Shown in pieces: positions 29,704-37,617 of a stretch of 64,000 bases of DNA. Every line of letters starts with the position of its first letter. Positions within the stretch are counted from its first letter, which is position 1. A program made the translations under genes and the position numbers. The stretch comes from CAVUOA01 sp963742955 (GTDB taxonomy: Bacteria > Bacteroidota > Ignavibacteria > Tepidaquicellales > OLB5). Location: positions 186,001 through 250,000 of the forward strand of contig CAVUOA010000012.1 in NCBI GenBank assembly GCA_963742955.1, in the 5' to 3' direction. Under the pieces are notes generated by a model, which worked only from the letters and a program-made list of their open reading frames with translations, made no database searches and was not told the DNA's origin.

Positions 29704-31710
29704 ATGAAATCTTATTACAAATTATTTCTAATCATTCTCTCAATCCTGTCATCAAACATATTCTCTCAGCCTGCATATAGTCCTAAAATCGATTCAGTAA
29801 TTAATCTTTGCACAAATCCGGTTTTATCTAAACTGAACCGCGAGCTTAGCGGTGATACAGCAACAATTATAGGCGGAGTACCTTATACAATAGCATCACG
29901 GCATAACAATAGTCCCGATAACCTGAAAGCAGCGCAGTTTATTCTTGAAAGGTTTCAAGACTACGGATACACAAATGCAAGGTATATGGATTACAGGTCA
30001 ACAGGCAGGAATGTTTTAGCTGTAAAAACAGGTACCAGGTACCCAAACAGGCAGTATATAATATGCGCGCATTATGACGATATGCCGTCCGGTACTTTAG
30101 CCCCCGGTGCCGATGATAACGGTTCGGGTACATGCACGGTTATTGAAGCAGCCCGTTTACTTGCGCCGTTCGATTTTGATTATACAATAATTTTTATTGC
30201 ATTTGACGAAGAAGAGCAGGGACTTATCGGAAGCCATGCTTACGCAGATACTGCTTACAACAAAGGCGATTCAATTTTAGGCGTTATTAACCTTGATATG
30301 ATAACATGGGACGGCAACAATGACTGGAAGTTCAGTATTTACTCAAACAGTAATTCTGTGCCGTTTGCAAATTATACCAAAAATGTGTTTAATATTTACC
30401 AGCCTGTCGTGACAGCTTCTGTTATAGTGCAAAATATGTCGGGAAGCGACCACTATTATTTCTGGCAGCGCGGTTACAAAGCATTTTGCGGAATTGAGGA
30501 TAACAATGATTTCAATCCGTATTATCATACGGTGAACGATAATTTCTCCCACGTGGTTATGCCGTATTTCCTTGCAAATGTAAGGGCATCAATTGCTGCT
30601 CTTATGACGTTCGGATGGGATGGATTTATGAGTATTGAACATACTCCCATAACTGAAGCGCCGGCGTCAACTCCTGTAGAGATTGACGCTGTAATAACTT
30701 CGCCCCGGTTTTTAGCAAAGGGTACAAACGGACCGAGGGTTTATTACAAAGTTAACGGAGGTAATACCGACTTCGTAAACTATAATTACAATAACCTTGA
30801 CACTTTTAAATTCTCTATTCCGGGACAAAGCGGCGGTGATTCGGTTTCATATTTTATTGCCGCGCAGGATACACTTGGATATTTTGTCGGAACACTGCCG
30901 GCAGGCGGCAAGGGTGTTAATCCTCCCGGAACTATATCTCCGGCAAATTATTTTACATATATCATCGGCGAAGCAGTTCCGCCGGATACAATTACTTTCT
31001 GCTCAGCAAGTCTGCCGAAACCGATTTTAGATAACCAGACGACTTTTGATACAATTTACGTTTCAACACAGGGTATTGTAACTGACCTTAACGTTAATCT
31101 GACTTTAACTCACACCTGGGACCAGGATTTAGCGTTATTCCTGATAGCTCCCGGATATGGTGAAATTGTTTTAAGTAACCGCAACGGAGGCTCAGGTGAT
31201 AATTACATAAATACGACATTTGATGATGAAGCATCTACTCCGATACAATCGGGCGCCCCACCGTATACAGGCAGTTTTCGTCCTGAACAGCCGCTTAGCA
31301 CATTCGATTCATTGCCTTTGACCGGCAGCTGGGTTATTGTTGTAAGTGACAGCGCTGCCGGAGATACAGGCCAGCTTTTAAACTGGTGTTTGCTCTTTAC
31401 AAGATATATCGAAACAGGCGGGCTATCAGGAAATAATCAGCCTTTGAAATTTGAATTGTCACAAAATTATCCAAATCCGTTTAACTCAACTACCAAAGTA
31501 AATTTTGTTATATCAAAGCAATCGGATGTTAAAATATTAATGTACGATATCCTGGGAAGAGAGGTCAGGTCGATTGTAAACAGCAAGCTTAACCCGGGTA
31601 AATACGATTTGTATATAAATGCAGGTGATTTAGCTTCGGGTGTATATTTCTATACAATGTATATTGACGGCGGGTTCTTTGCAACAAAGAAAATGGTTAT
31701 GGTGAAGTAA
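29704..31710 (+). CDS. Secreted M28 zinc peptidase with P domain and T9SS tail
   Basis: Extracellular aminopeptidase-like enzyme of 668 residues. A signal peptide (1-20) is followed by the M28 domain (~60-310) with a complete metal site: His123 (CAHYDD), Asp137 (GADDNGSG), catalytic Glu170 and ligand Glu171 (FDEEEQG), Asp198 (INLDMI) and His275 (YYHTVND). A linker beta domain (~320-420), a P domain (~425-570) nearly the same as in the preceding gene, and a T9SS type A domain (QNYPNPFNSTTKV, ending MVMVK) follow. AAGGA lies just before the ATG. It probably degrades peptides outside the cell. Confidence 0.92.
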   Translation: MKSYYKLFLIILSILSSNIFSQPAYSPKIDSVINLCTNPVLSKLNRELSGDTATIIGGVPYTIASRHNNSPDNLKAAQFILERFQDYGYTNARYMDYRSTGRNVLAVKTGTRYPNRQYIICAHYDDMPSGTLAPGADDNGSGTCTVIEAARLLAPFDFDYTIIFIAFDEEEQGLIGSHAYADTAYNKGDSILGVINLDMITWDGNNDWKFSIYSNSNSVPFANYTKNVFNIYQPVVTASVIVQNMSGSDHYYFWQRGYKAFCGIEDNNDFNPYYHTVNDNFSHVVMPYFLANVRASIAALMTFGWDGFMSIEHTPITEAPASTPVEIDAVITSPRFLAKGTNGPRVYYKVNGGNTDFVNYNYNNLDTFKFSIPGQSGGDSVSYFIAAQDTLGYFVGTLPAGGKGVNPPGTISPANYFTYIIGEAVPPDTITFCSASLPKPILDNQTTFDTIYVSTQGIVTDLNVNLTLTHTWDQDLALFLIAPGYGEIVLSNRNGGSGDNYINTTFDDEASTPIQSGAPPYTGSFRPEQPLSTFDSLPLTGSWVIVVSDSAAGDTGQLLNWCLLFTRYIETGGLSGNNQPLKFELSQNYPNPFNSTTKVNFVISKQSDVKILMYDILGREVRSIVNSKLNPGKYDLYINAGDLASGVYFYTMYIDGGFFATKKMVMVK

Positions 31711-31851
31711 ATATTAAATGAATATAGTGGAATAATACACAAATTTGACTAAAATATTTGATATTACAATGAATGTTGAAATTGATAGAAAAAGTTGTAT
31801 ATTGAAATATATCAATCCTTTCCTCATTTAATAATTAAACAGGAGATAAAA

Positions 31852-34000
31852 ATGAAAAAAATCTACATTTTTTCAGTTCTGTTGTTAATTGTTACTATGA
31901 ACATCACACACGCTCAGTATTATTACAATCATGCTTATAACTTCACGGGCGTTGCAGGTACTTATGCTGCAACTGACCCCGGTTCCCAGCTTAGCATAAC
32001 CGGAAGCTTTACGGTTGAGTGCTGGGTTAAACAAGCAGTTACGGCAGGTGCACAGATTGTTATTCAAAAAAGGCTTGGCTCGGCAGCAGCCGGTTATACC
32101 TTGTATTTAAGCAGCGGGAAAGTTGTTATTAGAACAAACAGCACTTCCCGTCTCACAGGAGCAACTGTTATACCTGTTAATGTATGGACGCACATTGCTG
32201 CTACGTATAATTCTTCAACAAATGTTTTTACCGTGTATGTAAACGGTGTTGCAGACGGCACAATAACAACTGCAAGCGCCGCACCTGCGCCTGATACCGA
32301 TTCGTTACGGTTTGCAGCAGGTTTCAACTCCCCCTTTAACGGAATGATGGATGAAATCCGCGTTTGGAATGTAGAAAGGACTGCGCCTGAAATTCTTGCA
32401 GCCATGAGAATACCTTTGGGTGAAGGATCCGGTCCGTATGCCGGATTGGTTGGATGCTGGAGAGGCAACTCACTTACCGCAGGCTCAGGAGTTGATGAAA
32501 TTAACGGTAACACCGCACATTTGAACGGCGCAGCATCATTTGTTGATTTAAGCAACATGCCGGGAAGTTATCTGGCTTTCAATACCGGTGTTACATTTTC
32601 CGGTTTGACAGGGGATTATATTACATCTCCTAATGCAGCTCCCCTCGGCATCACAGGCAGCTTCACATTGGAATGCTGGGTTAAACCTACTAATGTAACA
32701 ACTCCATCGTTCCAGATTCTAATACAGAAAAGATTGGGCAGCGCCTCAACCGGTTACACATTGTATTTGAACGCAGGTAAAGTATCAGTCAGAACTAATT
32801 CGTCTACACGGCTTACCGGGACAACTGTTATACCAAACAACGTATGGTCGCACGTGGCGGCTACGTACAACTCCTCTACAAATGTTTTTACTGTATATGT
32901 AAACGGAGTTGCAGACGGCACAATAACAACAGCCAGTGCTGCCCCTGCAGCTGACGCGGATTCATTAAGACTTGGCGCAGGATTTAACAGTCCGTACGCC
33001 GGGCTTATGGACGAGGTGAGAATTTCTAATTATGAAAAAACACCTGAACAATTGCAAAACGAGATGTTTTATTCGATTGATGATAATAATGAACCTGCCC
33101 CAACTTCTAATACAAATGTTTCATACAGCTTTGAAGGAACACTTCAGGGAACCGACGGTTCATCAAGAGGTGTATTTGCGGGTACAACGCATTTCACACT
33201 GGTGTATAACAACTCAGGTGAATTTCCGTCACCGCTTGACAGATGGGATGCAGGCAATTTCGGTAGCAGGTACCAGCTTCCATTATGCTAACCTGCCTTT
33301 CGGGGCTTCACCTGTTACAGTAAGCGATTCAATATTCATGCCTGAAGGCTTAACAATCAGTGATGTAAATGTCTTTGCAGCTATTACACATACATATGCT
33401 AATGATATCAGCATAAGTATAAGAAACCCATCAGGAAGTACAACCCGCATTCTTTATCCCGGTGCCTCGTCTAATTCCGGCATGCATATGATTACAATAT
33501 TTGATGACCAGGCTGACAGCACTATAGGCGGTACACTTCCGGCGCCATGGAGCCCGAGAGTAAAACCAACTAATGCGCTGAGCAATTTCAACAGCCAGAA
33601 TGCCGGCGGTTGGTGGCTGCTTACCATAACTGATATATTCCCCGGCTCAGACGACGGTACTTTAATCGGTTGGGGTATCCAGTTTAATAATCAAACCATA
33701 ACAGGTTCAGTAAATCCAGGTATAACGGGTGTTCCGAACAGGTTCATGCTGTACCAGAACTATCCTAACCCGTTCAACCCAGTTACCACAGTTAAATATG
33801 ATATAGCAAAAGATGTAAAGGTTAAAATAACCATGTATGATTTGCTTGGAAGAGAAGTATCAGTTCCTGTTAATGAGTTTAAGAAAGCTGGTTCGTATTC
33901 ATTAAACTTTAACGGTTCGGGATTGGCATCAGGCGTTTATTTCTACAAAATAGAAGCAGGCAGCTTTGTTGAATCAAAGAAAATGATGCTTGTGAAATAG
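31852..34000 (+). CDS. Double LamG plus P-domain T9SS cargo protein (one frameshift)
   Basis: Secreted protein of about 715 residues. The ATG at 31852 follows AGGAG and gives the signal peptide MKKIYIFSVLLLIVTMNITH. Two tandem LamG/concanavalin-like domains (~22-225 and ~235-420) share nearly identical segments (VYVNGVADGTITTASAAPA in both), a recent duplication. An indel near 33258-33275 shifts the frame after DAGNFG. In the other frame GTSFHYANLPFGASPVTVSD begins a P domain (~485-630), followed by a T9SS type A domain (QNYPNPFNPVTTV). LamG domains usually bind glycans or proteins. It is the third P-domain protein in a row and ends in a terminator. Confidence 0.85.
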
Positions 34001-34025
34001 AAACAGGTTAATATTCAGTTTAAAG

Positions 34026-34058
34026 AAGCCCTCCGGTTTAACATTGGAGGGCTTTCTG
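34026..34058 (+). terminator. Rho-independent terminator of the P-domain gene run
   Basis: Stem AAGCCCTCC / GGAGGGCTT (34026-34034 with 34046-34054), 11-nt loop, followed by a T-rich stretch (TCTGTTT). It lies 26 nt past the stop of the LamG/P-domain gene. Confidence 0.8.
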
Positions 34059-34107
34059 TTTAATGAGTTTATTCGCTCAGAATTCCCTTTTCCGGCGGAA
34101 TACAAAT

Positions 34108-34140
34108 ACCCTCCCCCTCGGGGAGGGTTAGGGTGGGGTG
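34108..34140. repeat. CCCTCC/GGAGGG palindromic repeat
   Basis: A 9-bp perfect stem (ACCCTCCCC at 34108-34116, GGGGAGGGT at 34120-34128) with loop CTC, followed by TAGGGTGGGGTG. It resembles dispersed intergenic palindromes of FCB genomes. No T-tract follows, so it is not called a terminator. Confidence 0.65.
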
Positions 34141-34216
34141 TGTTTGCATATACAAGATTAATTGCCTTGACTTACCTGAAATGTTCAGTTATATTTGTAT
34201 TGTATGTTTTTCATAC

Positions 34217-34232
34217 CCGGCATTTATGCCGG
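34217..34232. repeat. 16-nt perfect palindromic hairpin
   Basis: CCGGCAT, loop TT, ATGCCGG. It sits immediately before one of the TGACA dyads in the 610-nt spacer ahead of the 5'-nucleotidase gene. Confidence 0.6.
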
Positions 34233-34235
34233 ATG

Positions 34236-34248
34236 TGACAAAATGTCA
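34236..34248. promoter_or_regulatory. TGACA-AAA-TGTCA dyad, candidate operator
   Basis: A 13-nt dyad, TGACAAAATGTCA. It is the reverse complement of the core of a second dyad at 34456-34468, exactly 220 nt away, about 21 helical turns. Dyads of this kind are typical of dimeric regulator sites; the regulator is unknown. Confidence 0.4.
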
Positions 34249-34409
34249 TAATTAATGCTGTAAGAATTACTAAAAACAGTAAGTCCTTGTTTTTTCAATA
34301 AAACATTTTAAATTATGTTAGCTTTTTTATCAAAAAAACCGCAAAAACAGGGCAGTTTCATAACTTGTTTTCAGAAAAATCGCATTTTCGTGTCACTTTT
34401 ATAACTTAC

Positions 34410-34426
34410 CATAACTTGAAGTTATG
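34410..34426. promoter_or_regulatory. CATAACTT-G-AAGTTATG perfect dyad
   Basis: A 17-nt perfect palindrome with a single central base, preceded 10 nt upstream by another ATAACTT half-site (34401-34407). It is a candidate operator upstream of the 5'-nucleotidase gene. It is too far from the ATG (about 185 nt) to be a start-site hairpin. Confidence 0.4.
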
Positions 34427-34454
34427 AGTATACACCTTGCTGAAAATTACAATT

Positions 34455-34469
34455 GTGACATTTTGTCAC
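34455..34469. promoter_or_regulatory. GTGACA-TTT-TGTCAC perfect dyad, candidate operator
   Basis: A 15-nt perfect dyad, about 140 nt upstream of the 5'-nucleotidase ATG. The core matches the reverse complement of 34236-34248. Confidence 0.45.
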
Positions 34470-34531
34470 TTTAATAATTGCTCAATTGTTCTTTATTTTA
34501 AACTTAACTTAATATTGCTATATTAAAAACT

Positions 34532-34551
34532 ATTCCCGCGAAAGCAGGAAT
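34532..34551 (+). repeat. REP-like palindrome, family A, degenerate copy
   Basis: ATTCCCGCGAAAGCAGGAAT: one base differs from the perfect family A core, which breaks one stem pair. It lies in the leader region of the 5'-nucleotidase gene. Confidence 0.6.
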
Positions 34552-34610
34552 TCAATAAAGAAAAATTTTAAAATATTTTAATAAGAGTATTCAAATTTCT
34601 AAAAATAAAC

Positions 34611-36159
34611 ATGAAAAAGATATTATTTTTAATACTTCCCCTGATATTAATCAATTTTTCATATTCACAGGATAATATAAAGGATGTTACAATTCTTCAC
34701 TGGAATGATTTCCATGCGCACGATTTACCCGAAAAAAGGACTAAAAAAGATTCAACCGGAGCAGCAATAACATACTGGTTCGGCGGCACGTCTAATATGC
34801 TGGGTTATGTTAATAAGTTCAGGAATTCAAATACTCTGGTATTAAATGCGGGTGATGATTTTCAGGGAACGCCGATTTCGAGTATCACAAGAGGCAAATC
34901 ACAAATTGAGCTTCTTAATTTATTTAACCTCGATGCTTTTGTAATCGGCAACCATGAATTTGATTATGGTCAGTTTGCGCTTGACTCCGCTTTGAAGCTC
35001 GCAAAGTTTGATTATCTTTCGGGAAATGTTTACTTCAAACCGGAAAAATCCACTATGGGAAAATCATATGTTATCAGAAATATAAACGGAGTAAAAACGG
35101 GAATTATCGGAATCACATTACCTGAACTTTTTGAAGTAACGCTTCCTAAAAATGTAACGGAAGTTCAGATGCTTAATACTGATTCTGTTATTCAGGCTAA
35201 CATAGATGTTCTGAAAAAAGATAAATGCAATCTTATTGTTTTATTAACACATGAAGGTGTTTACGAAGATTCAATTACGGCATCCAAGTTTTACAAAGAT
35301 GTTGACGTAATAGTCGGGGGGCATTCACACACGCCGCTTTTCCGTCCGTTTGTAGTAAACGGAGTTGTAATTGTTCAAGCCGGTTCATATGCAAGATGGC
35401 TAGGCAAGCTTGATTTAAAAGTAGATACGGATAAAGATACCGTTGTTTCGTATTACGGCAAGCTGGTTGAAACTGTAATGGATTCTTCAATCTATGACAG
35501 GGCAGCAGAAGAAAAAGTAGAGAAGATGGAAGAGTCTGTCAGCGGAGAATTAAAAACGGTAATCGGCAGGATTGAAACCGACTGGAAAGGCGCACACAGC
35601 GAAGAATCAAACCTCGGTCAGTTTGAAGCAGATGCTTTCAGAAATGCCATGGGAACCGACATAGGGCTTATCAACGGCGGGGGATTAAGAAAAAGCTTAA
35701 ACAAAGGAGATGTAACAATCGGCGATATTTGGGAAATAAACCCGTTCGGAAATACAATTAATACTTTCTCCGTTTCAGGCAAGACACTTAAGGAGATGTT
35801 TTCAAATAATATTAAGATACGATGCTGAAAAATTTAAGAAAGGCGATTCGTTTGAAATACTTGATGTTTCAGGGATGACGTATTCTTACGACCCGCGAAA
35901 AATCGAAACCGGCGGTGATGTTTTGCTTGATATGAAAGTCAACGGTCAGCCGGTAGAAGATAATAAAATGTATTCTGTTGCCACCAATAATTTTGTAACG
36001 GGGCAGTTCTTGAAGTTCTTCGGTGATATATCAGAGAATATAAGTTTTAAAGATACAGGGGCTATTGACCGCGATATAATTATTGATGCAGTTGAGAATC
36101 AGAAAGTAATAAATTCAGTTGAAGAAAAAAGAATTGCAGATGTATCGGAAGAAAAGTAG
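34611..36159 (+). CDS. Periplasmic 5'-nucleotidase / cyclic phosphodiesterase, UshA family (one frameshift)
   Basis: Exported metallophosphoesterase of about 515 residues that would dephosphorylate nucleotides to nucleosides. A signal peptide (1-19, ending FSYS) is followed by the calcineurin-like domain with all family metal motifs: HWNDFHAHD, NAGDDFQGT, GNHEFDYG, LLTHEG and GGHSHTPLF. The 5_nucleotid_C domain begins near 310 (SNLGQFEADAFRNAMG, NGGGLRKSL). An indel near 35806-35817 breaks it. The other frame gives IRYDAEKFKKGDSFEILDVS and then MTYSYDPRK to the stop. There is no sorting domain. A nucleoside importer lies 6 kb away and could take up the product. Confidence 0.87.
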
Positions 36160-36165
36160 AGGATG

Positions 36166-36188
36166 GAATTTCCGCGAAAGCAGGGATC
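36166..36188 (+). repeat. REP-like palindrome, family A, degenerate copy
   Basis: GAATTTCCGCGAAAGCAGGGATC, a decayed version of the family A element. It sits between the converging 5'-nucleotidase and beta-propeller genes, a 62-nt gap with no clear terminator. Confidence 0.5.
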
Positions 36189-36221
36189 TGATTAAAGCAT
36201 GATGAAAATCCTAAATGATAC

Positions 36222-37514
36222 TTACTTCACAACCATCATTTTCTTTGTGCCCTGTATCACACCATCCGCTGAAAGACTGTAGAAATATATTCCGCTTGAA
36301 AGCTCCGATGCGTCAAACTTCACATTGTATGTTCCCGCGCTTTGAGTTTTGTTAACCGGTTCTTTGACATTTCTGCCCAGCATATCAAACACCCTGAGGG
36401 AAATAAAACTTGTTTTTGGTACTTGGTATCTGATAACTGTTTCCGGATTAAACGGGTTAGGATAGTTTTGCTCTAATGAGAAAACTGAAGGCACAATTTC
36501 ATGATTGCCTGCAACGCTTGTGGTCATTATATATTTGGCAGCGTTCCCGCTGATATTAACAGCCCACAGCGTGTTTCCGTTTCTTGCTTTGGTAATATGC
36601 TTAAATCCAACGTTAGAAGGAGAAGTATATTGCACAGTCCAGTTAGCCCCGTTGTTCGACGTGTAATAAATATTCGGGTCGATTTCTCTAATGTACCACC
36701 ACTGGGAACCAGCCCCGGTAATTCCTCTTACAACTTCTGAACCGTTGCTGCCGGGTGTTATGCTCCAGTTAGCGCCGCCGTTTGTGGTCTTTACGATATT
36801 CAGATTTCCGCTCGTGTACCCGTTTTGGGCATTATCAAACCAGATTCCGGCGGGATAGGGGAATCCCTGGCTTGTTAAATCCTGCAGAGACCATGTGTCT
36901 CCATCATTGGTTGAGTAATAAATTCCTTTTCCTCTTGCACCGAACCAGATATTCGAGCCGAGATAAAACATGGAATTTTCGAAGCTCCATACGTTGGGGT
37001 CTGTTTCAGGAATATACTCTCCGGTTGAATCCCAGGTAAATCCTGCATCGGTTGTTCTCCACAATGACCATCTTCCGCCTACAGGCCAGCCAACAATGAA
37101 GCCGTGTGAATTCGGTTTAATCCATATGGATGTAATAAATCCGTTAGAACCCTGGCTTAAAACAAGATGCCAGTTTGCACCGCCGTTTGATGTTCTGTAA
37201 ACATAAGTTGTTCTCGGGCTGCCTGAATATGATGCAAATAATGCCGTGTTCTGGTCGATAGCAAAAATATTTGTCTCAACTCCCTGCGGCGGCGGAATAT
37301 TGAGCCCGACGTTTTCCCAGCTCATTCCGCTGTTTGTAGTGCGCATAATATTTGTTCCCGAAGCGCAGGCCCAAACAACATCATCATTGACTGCTGATAC
37401 GGAAAACAGTGTAAACGGTATCCCTGTGTTCTGTTCTGTCCACTGCGGGAAGGAAGATTTCGGTGAAAAAACAATTGCTGCTATAATTAAAAAGAGACTT
37501 ATGGTCTTGTTCAT
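36222..37514 (-). CDS. YCF48/BNR-type beta-propeller T9SS cargo protein
   Basis: Secreted protein of 430 residues. A signal peptide (~1-23) is followed by propeller repeats with the motif TxxGGxxW (IMRTTNSGMSWENVG, VYRTSNGGANWHLV, IVKTTNGGANWSITPG, IYYTSNNGANWTVQY). The final ~80 residues are a T9SS type A domain (QNYPNPFNPETVI, ending MMVVK). It is similar in plan to the 2288-3544 product but clearly diverged. It lies downstream of, and on the same strand as, the PLD gene, separated by a terminator, so it is probably transcribed on its own. Confidence 0.87.
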   Translation of the reverse strand: MNKTISLFLIIAAIVFSPKSSFPQWTEQNTGIPFTLFSVSAVNDDVVWACASGTNIMRTTNSGMSWENVGLNIPPPQGVETNIFAIDQNTALFASYSGSPRTTYVYRTSNGGANWHLVLSQGSNGFITSIWIKPNSHGFIVGWPVGGRWSLWRTTDAGFTWDSTGEYIPETDPNVWSFENSMFYLGSNIWFGARGKGIYYSTNDGDTWSLQDLTSQGFPYPAGIWFDNAQNGYTSGNLNIVKTTNGGANWSITPGSNGSEVVRGITGAGSQWWYIREIDPNIYYTSNNGANWTVQYTSPSNVGFKHITKARNGNTLWAVNISGNAAKYIMTTSVAGNHEIVPSVFSLEQNYPNPFNPETVIRYQVPKTSFISLRVFDMLGRNVKEPVNKTQSAGTYNVKFDASELSSGIYFYSLSADGVIQGTKKMMVVK

Positions 37515-37570
37515 TGGCTCTTAGTTTGTTTAAAACAATATAAACCATAATTTTTAAAATTCACACTCAA

Positions 37571-37597
37571 TAAAAAAGGCGGATATGAAATCCGCCT
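37571..37597 (-). terminator. Rho-independent terminator of the 40-51 kb minus-strand run
   Basis: An 8-bp perfect stem (AGGCGGAT / ATCCGCCT at 37577-37584 and 37590-37597) with a 5-nt loop, followed on the minus strand by a run of six or seven T. It lies about 20 nt past the stop of the PLD gene. Confidence 0.88.
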
Positions 37598-37617
37598 GAT
37601 TAAAATATGGTTTAGAA

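Noticed and set aside
32094..32558. 154-codon antisense ORF inside the LamG gene
   Set aside because: It is a shadow of the LamG-coding frame; the plus-strand frame carries the clear domain signatures.
34044..34238. 64-codon plus-strand ORF after the P-domain genes
   Set aside because: It spans the terminator and two palindromic repeats and has no protein-like composition.
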